From Brassicibacter mesophilus (lineage in GTDB: Bacteria > Bacillota > Clostridia > Tissierellales > Proteiniboraceae), in the NCBI RefSeq assembly GCF_050433385.1, contig NZ_JBNPXI010000007.1, forward strand, positions 62,001-126,000: 64,000 bases of DNA, in the 5' to 3' direction. The notes beneath the pieces were generated by a model. That model was not told the DNA's origin. It worked only from the letters and a program-made list of their open reading frames with translations, and did no database searches. The position numbers and the translations under genes were made by a program. The stretch's first letter is position 1. Each line of letters opens with the position of its first letter. This document shows, in pieces, positions 17,906 through 25,801 of the stretch.

Positions 17906-20900
17906 TTAAAAGTCATCTTCGTTAAATGAATTATCGTCATCGAAGATTACTTTGTCTTCGTCAATATCTTCGACATCATTTTCAAAATCATCATCGTAGC
18001 CATCGTCAGTGCTGTCATTTTCATTGCTATTTTCTTCGTAGTCGTTGTAATATTCATTTTCAAATCCTGTATCATTATCTTCAGAATCTAACCCTATATT
18101 CAGTTCATTTATTTCATCATCTACTGACTCTTTAATTTCTATTTCATCGTCTTCTTCTGTTAATACTTTTACATCTAAAGCTAAACTTTGAAGCTCTTTG
18201 ATCAGAACTTTAAAGGATTCTGGTATTCCAGGCTCAGGTATACTTTCACCTTTAACTATTGCCTCATAAGTCTTTACACGTCCTACAACATCATCTGATT
18301 TTACAGTTAATATTTCTTGAAGTGTATGAGATGCCCCATATGCTTCTAGTGCCCAAACTTCCATCTCTCCAAATCTTTGTCCTCCGAACTGCGCCTTACC
18401 TCCAAGAGGCTGTTGTGTAACTAATGAATACGGACCTGTTGATCTAGCATGGATCTTATCATCAACAAGGTGATGGAGTTTTAGCATATACATATATCCT
18501 ACTGTTACTGGATTATCAAATTGCTCTCCATTTCTGCCATCTCTTAGCTGTATTTTTCCACTACCAGGTAATCCTACATCAACTAGTGCCTCTTTTATAT
18601 CATCTTCATTCGCACCATCAAATACTGGTGTAGCAATCATGTGTCCTGCTTGCTTAGCAGCTAACCCTAGATGCACCTCTAAGACCTGCCCAATATTCAT
18701 ACGAGAAGGCACACCAAGAGGATTTAGAACTACTTGTAAAGGAGTTCCATCTGGAAGGAATGGCATATCCTCTTCAGGAAGTATTCTAGAAATAACACCC
18801 TTGTTACCGTGTCTACCACACATTTTATCCCCAACATTTATTTTACGTTTAGTAGCAATATACACTCTTACAAGCTGATTCACACCTGGTGGAAGCTCAT
18901 CTCCATTCTCTCTTGTGAAAACTTTTACATCAACTATTATTCCAGTCTCGCCATGTGGAACCCTTAAAGATGTATCTCTAACTTCTCTTGCCTTTTCGCC
19001 GAAAATTGCTCTTAATAATCTCTCTTCTGCTGTTAGCTCAGTCTCTCCTTTTGGAGTTACCTTACCAACTAATATATCGTTAGCTTCAACCTCAGCTCCA
19101 ATTCTAATAATTCCTCTTTCGTCAAGATCTTTTAGTGATTCTTCCCCGACATTTGGAATATCTCTAGTAATTTCTTCTGGTCCAAGCTTAGTATCTCTTG
19201 CTTCAGACTCATATTCTTCTATATGAACAGATGTTAAAACATCTTCTTTTACTAGCTTTTCATTTAACAGAATAGCATCCTCATAGTTATAGCCTTCCCA
19301 TGTCATGAATGCTATTAACAGGTTTTTACCAAGTGCAATCTCACCTTGGTCAGTTGAAGGACCATCTGCTAATACTTGACCTTTTTCTATTCTTTCATTT
19401 TTACTAACAATAGGTCTCTGGTTAATACATGTACCTTGATTTGAACGCTTAAATTTAAGCAACTTATACCTATCAAGCTGCGCATCCTCATCTCTTCTTA
19501 CAATAATTTCATCAGCCGTAACCCTTGTAACAACACCGCTGTTTTTAGCTACAATTGCAACTCCAGAGTCTTTAGCAGCCCTATATTCCATTCCAGTACC
19601 AACTATAGGAGCCTGTGTCTTTAATAGTGGAACTGCCTGACGCTGCATGTTCGCCCCCATCAGTGCTCTATTGGCATCATCGTTCTCAAGGAATGGTATC
19701 ATTGCAGTACCAACAGAAACTATTTGCTTAGGAGATACGTCCATATAATCAATTTCTTCATTAGGAACAACATCGATTGATCCGCTTTTTCCCCTAGCTA
19801 TTACTCTTTTATTTACAAATCTTCCTTCAGCATCTAATGGCTCATTTGACTGAGCTACAACAAACTCATCTTCTATATCAGCAGTTAAATAATCTATCTC
19901 AGTTGTAACAATTTCATTTTCTTTATCGACTCTTCTAAAAGGGGCTTCTATAAACCCATAATCATTTATCCTTGCATAAGTAGTCAAGGATGTGATAAGT
20001 CCTATATTTGGGCCTTCAGGAGTTTCTATCGGACACATTCTTCCATAGTGAGAATGGTGCACGTCTCTAACCTCAAAGCCTGCTCTATCTCTACTTAGAC
20101 CACCTGGACCTAAAGCCGACATCCTTCTTTTATGTGTTAGCTCTGCTAACGGATTGGTTTGATCCATAAATTGAGACAACTGGCTACTTCCGAAGAATTC
20201 TTTAATAGCAGCCGCAACAGGCCTAATATTTATCAATGCCTGTGGAGTTACTACATCAATATCTTGGATCGTCATTCTTTCTCTGACTACTCTTTCCATT
20301 CTTGATAAACCTATTCTAAATTGATTTTGTAAAAGCTCACCTACAGAACGAAGTCTTCTATTCCCAAGATGATCAATATCATCAATGTTTCCGATTCCAA
20401 AAAATAAATTAAACTCATAATTTATAGACGCAATGATATCAGGAATTGTTATATGCTTTGGTGAAAGCTCTCTTATTCTGTCTTTAATAGCTTCTTTAAG
20501 CTCTTCAGGTTCAGCATATTTGTCAATTAATTCCTTCATTACAGGATAACATACCTTTTCCTTGATACCAAAATCGTCAAGTGCAAAAGGTAGTTTAAAT
20601 GCTTTTATGTCAACAAAATGATTGCCCATTACTTTTACAATTTTATTTTCTTCTGTTAATACCTCGACCACGTTGATACCAGCATTTTCTATCTGTATAG
20701 CTTTCTTTCTTGTAATTTTCTCTTCTTTTTCAGCTAAAATTTCACCAGTATTCGGGTCAATTATTCTGTCTGCCGATCTTCTATTAGCTATTCTACTATA
20801 AAGAGATAATTTCTTGTTGAACTTGTATCTACCTACTCTTGCTAAATCATATCTCTTAGGATCAAAAAATAAAGTATTTATCAATGATCTTGCGCTATCT

Positions 20901-21640
20901 ACAGTAGGTGGTTCGCCTGGTCTTAGTCTTTTATATATCTCAAGAAGTCCTTCTTCTTCCGTTTTTGTGCTATCTTTTTCTAATGTTTTAAGTAACTGTT
21001 CGCTTTCGCCTAGAAGTCCTATTATTGATGGGTTAGTGCTATATCCTAATGCTCTAAGTAAAATAGTAAGAGGTAACTTCCTAGTTCTGTCAACTCTAAC
21101 ATGAACTATATCATTAGAATCACTTTCGTATTCTAACCAAGCGCCTCTGTTTGGTATAACTGTCGAAGAGTATAATCTCTTACCAGTTTTATCTATCTCC
21201 TCAGAAAAATAAACTCCAGGTGATCTTACCAACTGGCTTACAATAACTCTCTCTGCACCGTTTATAATAAACGTACCTTTATCAGTCATTAATGGGAAAT
21301 CTCCCATAAACACTTCTTGTTCCTTAACTTCTCCTGTTTCTTTGTTGATAAGTCTCACCTTAACTTTTAATGGTGCTGCAAATGTAACATCTCTTTCTTT
21401 TGACTCTTCCTCATCATACTTTGCCTCATCACCAATTGAATAATCAACAAATTCTAGAATAAGGTTTCCAGTATAATCTTGTATTGGAGAAATATCTTCA
21501 AATACTTCTCTTAAACCCTCTTCAATAAACCAATCATAGGATCTTTTTTGCACTTCAATTAAATCTGGCAATTCTAGCACTTCATCAATCTTAGAATAAC
21601 TCATACGAACCCGTTTTCCAACTGAAACAGGATGCACCAT
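17906..21640 (-). CDS. rpoB: RNA polymerase beta subunit
   Basis: Catalytic RNA polymerase subunit. The 1244-residue product shows the rifampicin-binding cluster (GSSQLSQFMDQTNPLAELTHK, wild type by eye) and the C-terminal GGKAQFGGQRFGEMEVWALE clamp region. After about residue 1163 it carries an acidic tail of roughly 80 residues, very rich in Asp, Glu and Asn, ending SFNEDDF. The ATG follows AAGGGGTGAATTATT. It has its own promoter upstream. Confidence 0.98.
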   Translation of the reverse strand: MVHPVSVGKRVRMSYSKIDEVLELPDLIEVQKRSYDWFIEEGLREVFEDISPIQDYTGNLILEFVDYSIGDEAKYDEEESKERDVTFAAPLKVKVRLINKETGEVKEQEVFMGDFPLMTDKGTFIINGAERVIVSQLVRSPGVYFSEEIDKTGKRLYSSTVIPNRGAWLEYESDSNDIVHVRVDRTRKLPLTILLRALGYSTNPSIIGLLGESEQLLKTLEKDSTKTEEEGLLEIYKRLRPGEPPTVDSARSLINTLFFDPKRYDLARVGRYKFNKKLSLYSRIANRRSADRIIDPNTGEILAEKEEKITRKKAIQIENAGINVVEVLTEENKIVKVMGNHFVDIKAFKLPFALDDFGIKEKVCYPVMKELIDKYAEPEELKEAIKDRIRELSPKHITIPDIIASINYEFNLFFGIGNIDDIDHLGNRRLRSVGELLQNQFRIGLSRMERVVRERMTIQDIDVVTPQALINIRPVAAAIKEFFGSSQLSQFMDQTNPLAELTHKRRMSALGPGGLSRDRAGFEVRDVHHSHYGRMCPIETPEGPNIGLITSLTTYARINDYGFIEAPFRRVDKENEIVTTEIDYLTADIEDEFVVAQSNEPLDAEGRFVNKRVIARGKSGSIDVVPNEEIDYMDVSPKQIVSVGTAMIPFLENDDANRALMGANMQRQAVPLLKTQAPIVGTGMEYRAAKDSGVAIVAKNSGVVTRVTADEIIVRRDEDAQLDRYKLLKFKRSNQGTCINQRPIVSKNERIEKGQVLADGPSTDQGEIALGKNLLIAFMTWEGYNYEDAILLNEKLVKEDVLTSVHIEEYESEARDTKLGPEEITRDIPNVGEESLKDLDERGIIRIGAEVEANDILVGKVTPKGETELTAEERLLRAIFGEKAREVRDTSLRVPHGETGIIVDVKVFTRENGDELPPGVNQLVRVYIATKRKINVGDKMCGRHGNKGVISRILPEEDMPFLPDGTPLQVVLNPLGVPSRMNIGQVLEVHLGLAAKQAGHMIATPVFDGANEDDIKEALVDVGLPGSGKIQLRDGRNGEQFDNPVTVGYMYMLKLHHLVDDKIHARSTGPYSLVTQQPLGGKAQFGGQRFGEMEVWALEAYGASHTLQEILTVKSDDVVGRVKTYEAIVKGESIPEPGIPESFKVLIKELQSLALDVKVLTEEDDEIEIKESVDDEINELNIGLDSEDNDTGFENEYYNDYEENSNENDSTDDGYDDDFENDVEDIDEDKVIFDDDNSFNEDDF

Positions 21641-21795
21641 AATAATTCACCCCTTATTAAAACTTAAATAATCAAAATTAAATTACCCATAATGCTGGTA
21701 ATTTCTAGAATATAAACATATCTATTATAATATTGCCATAAATTATATCTTTTATTCAAAATCTATGCCAAAAAACGCCTATTTTGCATTTTATA

Positions 21796-21824
21796 ATACT
21801 ATCACACAAAAATAAAGTTGTCAA
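21796..21824 (-). promoter_or_regulatory. Predicted sigma-A promoter of rpoBC
   Basis: Minus-strand TTGACA (21819-21824), 17-nt spacer, TAGTAT (21796-21801). It is about 150 bp upstream of rpoB and lets rpoBC be expressed apart from rplJL. Confidence 0.65.
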
Positions 21825-21976
21825 GTGAACATTTTTTAAACATTATATATAGTTTTGAGCGTAGTTCAGTATGTTTGGGAATGTTTCATATAGACATTGC
21901 TAGGTACACTTAATATAGTACTAAGCTTAAAAAGGCTCATATTAGAACATTATTATATCAAGGTAGCCTTTCTTGA

Positions 21977-22030
21977 AACTCATTTAACGGAAAGCTAGTT
22001 TTAAGGAAAATTTATACTTTCCTATGAGTT
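21977..22030 (-). other. Nested inverted repeat between rplL and rpoB
   Basis: AACTCAT (21977-21983) pairs with ATGAGTT (22024-22030), and GGAAAG pairs with CTTTCC inside, giving a long hairpin. The gap 21641-22156 has no coding potential that I can see. Apart from this structure, the rplL terminator and the rpoB promoter, I recognise nothing in it. Confidence 0.35.
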
Positions 22031-22109
22031 ATAAAAAGAATGTGAACTTTTGCGTTCAGAATTAGATGTGTCTTAAAATTTCTTTATAAATCAAATATAT
22101 ACTATAGAA

Positions 22110-22137
22110 AAAGGCTTCATAGTACTATGAAGCCTTT
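22110..22137 (-). terminator. Terminator after rplL
   Basis: A 12-bp stem (AAAGGCTTCATA with TATGAAGCCTTT) followed on the minus strand by TTC, so only a short U-tract. It is placed 19 bp after the rplL stop. A partial terminator here is typical for separating r-protein and rpoBC expression. Confidence 0.7.
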
Positions 22138-22156
22138 GTTCATTATTCAGTAGCAA

Positions 22157-22534
22157 CTATTTTACTTCTACTGTTGCTCCTACTTCTTCTAATTTAGCTT
22201 TGATTTGGTCAGCTTCTTCTTTTGAAGCGCCTTCTTTTATTGGTTTTGGAGTATTGTCAACTAATTCTTTAGCGTCTTTTAATCCTAAACCAGTTAATTC
22301 TCTAACAGCTTTAATAACTTTGATTTTTTCTCCACCAGCACTTGCTAGGATAACATCAAATTCAGTTTTTTCTTCAGCAGCTCCACCAGCTGCTGGAGCT
22401 GCACCACCAGCTACCATAACAGCAGCTTGTGCGCTTACACCAAATTCTTCTTCTAAAGCTTTTACTAATTCAGATAATTCTAAAACTGATAATGCTTTTA
22501 CATCTTCTATTAATTTTGTGATTTTTTCACTCAT
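22157..22534 (-). CDS. rplL: 50S ribosomal protein L7/L12 (bL12)
   Basis: Stalk protein that recruits translational GTPases. The 125-residue product has the N-terminal dimerisation helices, an Ala/Gly-rich hinge (MVAGGAAPAAGGAAEEK) and the globular C-terminal domain with GLGLKDAKELVDNTPKPIKEG. It is 30 bp after rplJ and under the same L10 leader. Confidence 0.98.
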   Translation of the reverse strand: MSEKITKLIEDVKALSVLELSELVKALEEEFGVSAQAAVMVAGGAAPAAGGAAEEKTEFDVILASAGGEKIKVIKAVRELTGLGLKDAKELVDNTPKPIKEGASKEEADQIKAKLEEVGATVEVK

Positions 22535-22564
22535 TATTGTATACCTCCATTTTTCAAATTATTA

Positions 22565-23062
22565 TTAAGCTTCCTGTGGCTCTTTATCTACTATCGCTTG
22601 AATAGTTCTAGCAAGCTTCGAAATAGGTGAGTTTAATGCAACAACTAATTGAGTAAGAAGAACTTCTTTAGATGGTAATTCACCTATTGCCTTAATCTTC
22701 TCTATTCCTACAATTTCACCCTCTACGATACCAGCCTTCAACTCTAAGTTCTTATGATCTTTAGCAAATTCACTTGTAACTTTAGCTGCAGCTACTGCAT
22801 CATCTTTACAGATTGCAATCGCATTCGGTCCAGTTAGATGATCATTAAATGCTTCAAATCCTTCTTCTTTAAATGCAAATCTCATCATTGTGTTTTTGTA
22901 TACTTTATAGTCAACTCCAGCTTCTGTATACTTTTTTCTTAATTCAGTAACTTCTTCAACAGTTAACCCTCTATAATCAACAAGAACGATTGATTTTGCA
23001 CCACTAATTTTTGATTTAATTTCTTCAACAACCTGCTTTTTTTGGTCTAAAACTGAACTCAT
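22565..23062 (-). CDS. rplJ: 50S ribosomal protein L10 (uL10)
   Basis: Stalk base protein that binds 23S rRNA and carries L12 dimers. It also represses its own operon by binding the leader. The start was set at ATG (MSSVLDQKKQVVEEIK, 165 residues), 8 nt after AAGGAGG. An upstream in-frame GTG overlaps that site and was rejected. Core VLVDYRGLTVEEVTELRK is present. Confidence 0.97.
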   Translation of the reverse strand: MSSVLDQKKQVVEEIKSKISGAKSIVLVDYRGLTVEEVTELRKKYTEAGVDYKVYKNTMMRFAFKEEGFEAFNDHLTGPNAIAICKDDAVAAAKVTSEFAKDHKNLELKAGIVEGEIVGIEKIKAIGELPSKEVLLTQLVVALNSPISKLARTIQAIVDKEPQEA

Positions 23063-23094
23063 ATGTTCCACCTCCTTAAAAAAGGTAATCTTTT

Positions 23095-23225
23095 AGTTGT
23101 GCTTTCTTACATTATATAAGAAAGCCTCTCCATAGACATGAGAGGCTTTATAATCGCAATTATAATTTTGTAACCTCGGTAGGCTAATAATTTAAACCAT
23201 ACGGCACCTACTGTCTACGGATAAT
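23095..23225 (-). promoter_or_regulatory. Ribosomal protein L10 leader (autoregulatory attenuator)
   Basis: The rplA-rplJ gap holds the elements of the Firmicutes L10 leader: a GTAGG...CCTAC paired region and a GCCTCTC...GAGAGGC hairpin (23122-23148). A second hairpin (23101-23108 with 23118-23125, GCTTTCTT/AAGAAAGC) shares bases with the first, so only one can form at a time. In known leaders L10-L12 binding favours termination. The assignment rests on position and these motifs. Confidence 0.75.
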
Positions 23226-23281
23226 CTATTAATTTATATCATCGATATTTTATCAATGATTTGATTTATTGTCAATACTTT

Positions 23282-23980
23282 TTAGTCCATTAATTTTTGT
23301 GAATTAATTTTAATTCCAGGTCCCATTGTGCTAGAAATAACAACACTCTTTAAGTACTTACCTTTTGCAGCTGATGGTTTAGCTTTAATTATAGCTTCCA
23401 TAACTGTATCAAAATTTTCCTTTAGTTTTTGTGTACCAAATGATGCTTTTCCAACTGGAACGTGTACAATACTAGTCTTATCTACTCTATATTCAACCTT
23501 ACCTGCTTTTATATCACTAATAGCCTTTTCAACATCAAATGTTACTGTCCCAGATTTTGGGTTTGGCATTAAGCCTTTTGGACCTAACACTCTACCTAGT
23601 CTACCAACAACGCCCATCATGTCAGGTGTTGCTACTATTACATCAAAATCAAACCAGTTTTCATTTTGAATTTTAGTTATAAATTCTTCTGCTCCTACAT
23701 AGTCTGCTCCAGCGTTTTCAGCTTCTTTAGCCTTATCGCCTTTAGCAAATACAAGTACTTTTCTAGTTTTACCAGTACCATGTGGTAAAACTACAGCACC
23801 TCTAACTTGTTGGTCAGCGTGTCTAGGATCAACGCCAAGCTTTACAGAAAGTTCAATTGTTTCATCAAACTTAGCTTTTGCAGTTTTTTGCACTAATTCA
23901 ATTGCTTCTTCTACATCATGTAGATTTTGTCTATCAAATAATTTAGCGCTTTCTTGATAATTCTTACCTCTTTTTGGCAT
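23282..23980 (-). CDS. rplA: 50S ribosomal protein L1 (uL1)
   Basis: L1-stalk protein that helps E-site tRNA release, and a translational repressor of its own operon. The 232-residue product begins MPKRGKNYQESAKLFDR and has the signature MPNPKSGTVTFDVEKAI. The ATG follows AAGGAGGTTTATTAA. An L1-site-like hairpin lies just upstream. Confidence 0.98.
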   Translation of the reverse strand: MPKRGKNYQESAKLFDRQNLHDVEEAIELVQKTAKAKFDETIELSVKLGVDPRHADQQVRGAVVLPHGTGKTRKVLVFAKGDKAKEAENAGADYVGAEEFITKIQNENWFDFDVIVATPDMMGVVGRLGRVLGPKGLMPNPKSGTVTFDVEKAISDIKAGKVEYRVDKTSIVHVPVGKASFGTQKLKENFDTVMEAIIKAKPSAAKGKYLKSVVISSTMGPGIKINSQKLMD

Positions 23981-23996
23981 TTAATAAACCTCCTTT

Positions 23997-24025
23997 GTGG
24001 TATTAGCGGTGGATATACCTCCCAC
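23997..24025 (-). promoter_or_regulatory. L1-type translational operator before rplA
   Basis: The minus strand has GTGGGAGG, an internal GG...CC pairing, an asymmetric unpaired side ending TAATA, and closing CCAC, directly before the ribosome binding site. A near-identical layout precedes rplK (24485-24511). This resembles the L1-binding site mimic known upstream of L11/L1 genes. Confidence 0.6.
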
Positions 24026-24032
24026 TTTATTA

Positions 24033-24458
24033 CTACTCTTCTACAACAATACCCATACTTCTTGCAGTACCTGCAACCATGCTCATAGCTGCTTCTACAC
24101 TACCTGCATTTAAGTCAGGCATTTTTAATTCTGCAATTTCTCTAACTTTTTGTTGTGATATTTTTGCTACTTTAGTCTTATTTGGAGCTCCAGAGCCTGA
24201 TTCAATTCCTACTGCTTTTTTAAGCAATACAGCTACTGGAGGAGTCTTAGTTATAAATGTAAATGATCTATCTTGGTAAACTGTTAGTACAACTGGGATT
24301 ATCATACCAGCTTGATCAGCAGTTTTTGCATTGAACTCTTTTGTAAACTGCATTATATTAACACCATGTGGTCCTAAAGCTGTACCTACAGGTGGTGCTG
24401 GAGTAGCTTTACCAGCTGGAATTTGTAATTTGACCATAGCTATAACTTTTTTTGCCAT
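24033..24458 (-). CDS. rplK: 50S ribosomal protein L11 (uL11)
   Basis: GTPase-centre protein, a target region of thiopeptides and needed for RelA sensing. The 141-residue product has the N-terminal domain with KLQIPAGKATPAPPVGTALG and the C-terminal rRNA-binding domain ending RSMGIVVEE. The ATG follows AAGGAGGTGTACAGGAA. Confidence 0.98.
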   Translation of the reverse strand: MAKKVIAMVKLQIPAGKATPAPPVGTALGPHGVNIMQFTKEFNAKTADQAGMIIPVVLTVYQDRSFTFITKTPPVAVLLKKAVGIESGSGAPNKTKVAKISQQKVREIAELKMPDLNAGSVEAAMSMVAGTARSMGIVVEE

Positions 24459-24484
24459 TTCCTGTACACCTCCTTAATAATGTT

Positions 24485-24511
24485 GTGGTAAGTCGGGTTA
24501 AACCCTCCCAC
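24485..24511 (-). promoter_or_regulatory. L1-type translational operator before rplK
   Basis: On the minus strand GTGG pairs with CCAC around an inner GGGTT/AACCC stem, with GA and GACTTA left unpaired. The same outer pairs and GTGGGAGG start occur before rplA, which supports a shared ligand, most likely L1. Confidence 0.6.
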
Positions 24512-24565
24512 TTTAGAAACTAGATATCTATCTATAATAAAGCTAATTTAGCTTTGTTAACAATA

Positions 24566-25093
24566 TTAAAGCTTCTCAACTTGGTCGAAGTCTAACTCAA
24601 CGAGAGTTTCTCTTCCAAACATTGATACAAATACTTTCAATTTTCTCTTTTCAGAGTTTATATTCTCAACAGTGCCTATGAAACTTTCAAAAGGCCCTGA
24701 AGTTACTTTTATTATGTCTCCAACATTAACATCAATCTGTGGTAAAACCTCCTGTACCCCTAAAGCTTTTACTTCTTCATCCGTAAGTGGAACAGGTTTA
24801 GAGCCTGGACCAACAAATCCAGTTACACCTCTTGTATTTCTAACAAGATACCAAGATTCATCAGTCATAATCATTTTAACCAATACATATCCTGGAAACA
24901 TTTTTCTCTCTTTTGTTTTCTTTTTGCCATTTTTAGTTTCTACATATTCTTCAGTAGGTACTTCCACTTCAAAGATGACATCTTGCATACCTCTGTTTTC
25001 TACTAACTTTTCGATATTTGCTTTAACTTTATTCTCATGACCTGAATAAGTATGTGCTACATACCACTTACCTTTATCTGACCTATCTGTCAT
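24566..25093 (-). CDS. nusG: Transcription termination/antitermination factor NusG
   Basis: Elongation factor that binds RNA polymerase beta' and couples to ribosomes through S10. The 175-residue product has the NGN domain (about 8-110, WYVAHTYSGHENKVKANIEK) and a C-terminal KOW domain (about 122-175, NVGDIIKVTSGPFESFIG). No normal ribosome binding site lies within 5-12 nt of the ATG. GGAGGG sits about 30 nt upstream, separated by a small hairpin (25103-25120). Confidence 0.96.
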   Translation of the reverse strand: MTDRSDKGKWYVAHTYSGHENKVKANIEKLVENRGMQDVIFEVEVPTEEYVETKNGKKKTKERKMFPGYVLVKMIMTDESWYLVRNTRGVTGFVGPGSKPVPLTDEEVKALGVQEVLPQIDVNVGDIIKVTSGPFESFIGTVENINSEKRKLKVFVSMFGRETLVELDFDQVEKL

Positions 25094-25150
25094 AACTTGC
25101 GGGGACCAATAATAAGGTCCTTCCCTCCTTCATCTTTCATCATTCATCTC

Positions 25151-25369
25151 TTATTTCAATATAAATGACAATAATCGATGTAATCCTGAGTCAAGAAGCC
25201 AAACTACTAAAGAAACAACAGCACAAGTAACCAATACTACCACTGTATAATTAACCAATTCTTTTTTATTTGGCCAATTTACTTTTTTAAGCTCAGCCTT
25301 TACTCCCTTAAAATAACTACCTAACCTTTTTGCTGCACTTCCTTTTTCAGCGCTGGTTTGAGCCGCCAT
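25151..25369 (-). CDS. secE: Preprotein translocase subunit SecE
   Basis: Small essential SecYEG subunit. The 72-residue single-span form typical of Gram-positives has a basic amphipathic region (YFKGVKAELKKVNWPNKKEL) and one membrane helix (about 42-62). It sits between rpmG and nusG, the conserved arrangement. Confidence 0.97.
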   Translation of the reverse strand: MAAQTSAEKGSAAKRLGSYFKGVKAELKKVNWPNKKELVNYTVVVLVTCAVVSLVVWLLDSGLHRLLSFILK

Positions 25370-25405
25370 TCCACTTCACATCCTTACCTAGATTTGTAAT
25401 ACAAA

Positions 25406-25555
25406 CTACTTGGTCTCTTTATGAGTTGTATGAGTATGACAGAACTTACAGTATTTCTTCATTTCTATTCTATCTGGGTTCGTTTTCTTATTTTTTGTTG
25501 TGTCATAATTTCTTTGTTTGCACTCTGTACACGCTAACGTAACTTTAACTCTCAC
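25406..25555 (-). CDS. rpmG: 50S ribosomal protein L33 (bL33), zinc type
   Basis: Short L33 protein of 49 residues with a GTG start: (M)RVKVTLACTECKQRNYDT... It has two C-x2-C pairs (CTEC and CKFC), so it is the zinc-containing form. TAGGAGGTGT precedes the start. It is followed closely by secE and nusG. Confidence 0.95.
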   Translation of the reverse strand: MRVKVTLACTECKQRNYDTTKNKKTNPDRIEMKKYCKFCHTHTTHKETK

Positions 25556-25650
25556 TGTACACACCTCCTACACATTTAAACAGTAAGTATATATGAAAAT
25601 CAACTTATATTCGGGCATAAATACCCAATGATAACTACATCACTTTATAT

Positions 25651-25679
25651 AAACTATCATAAAACAAAATGTATGTCAA
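25651..25679 (-). promoter_or_regulatory. Predicted sigma-A promoter of rpmG-secE-nusG
   Basis: Minus-strand TTGACA (25674-25679), 17-nt spacer, TAGTTT (25651-25656). It lies after the tuf terminator and about 95 bp before rpmG. Confidence 0.6.
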
Positions 25680-25764
25680 TAAAAAATTACAAATATAGGT
25701 ATATGAATAATTGCTTACATCTTTAAGTTAGTATTTCCATTAAAATACACAAAATACTATTTTC

Positions 25765-25795
25765 TCAAAAAAGACTAGGTCAAAGACCTAGTCTT
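25765..25795 (-). terminator. Terminator after tuf (copy 2)
   Basis: An 11-bp stem AAGACTAGGTC/GACCTAGTCTT with a 3-nt loop, then TTTT on the minus strand. It directly follows the tuf stop. Confidence 0.88.
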
Positions 25796-25801
25796 AATTA
25801 A

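Noticed and set aside
14352..21640. Rifampicin or related resistance changes in rpoB and rpoC
   Set aside because: The rif cluster and catalytic motifs read as wild type by eye.
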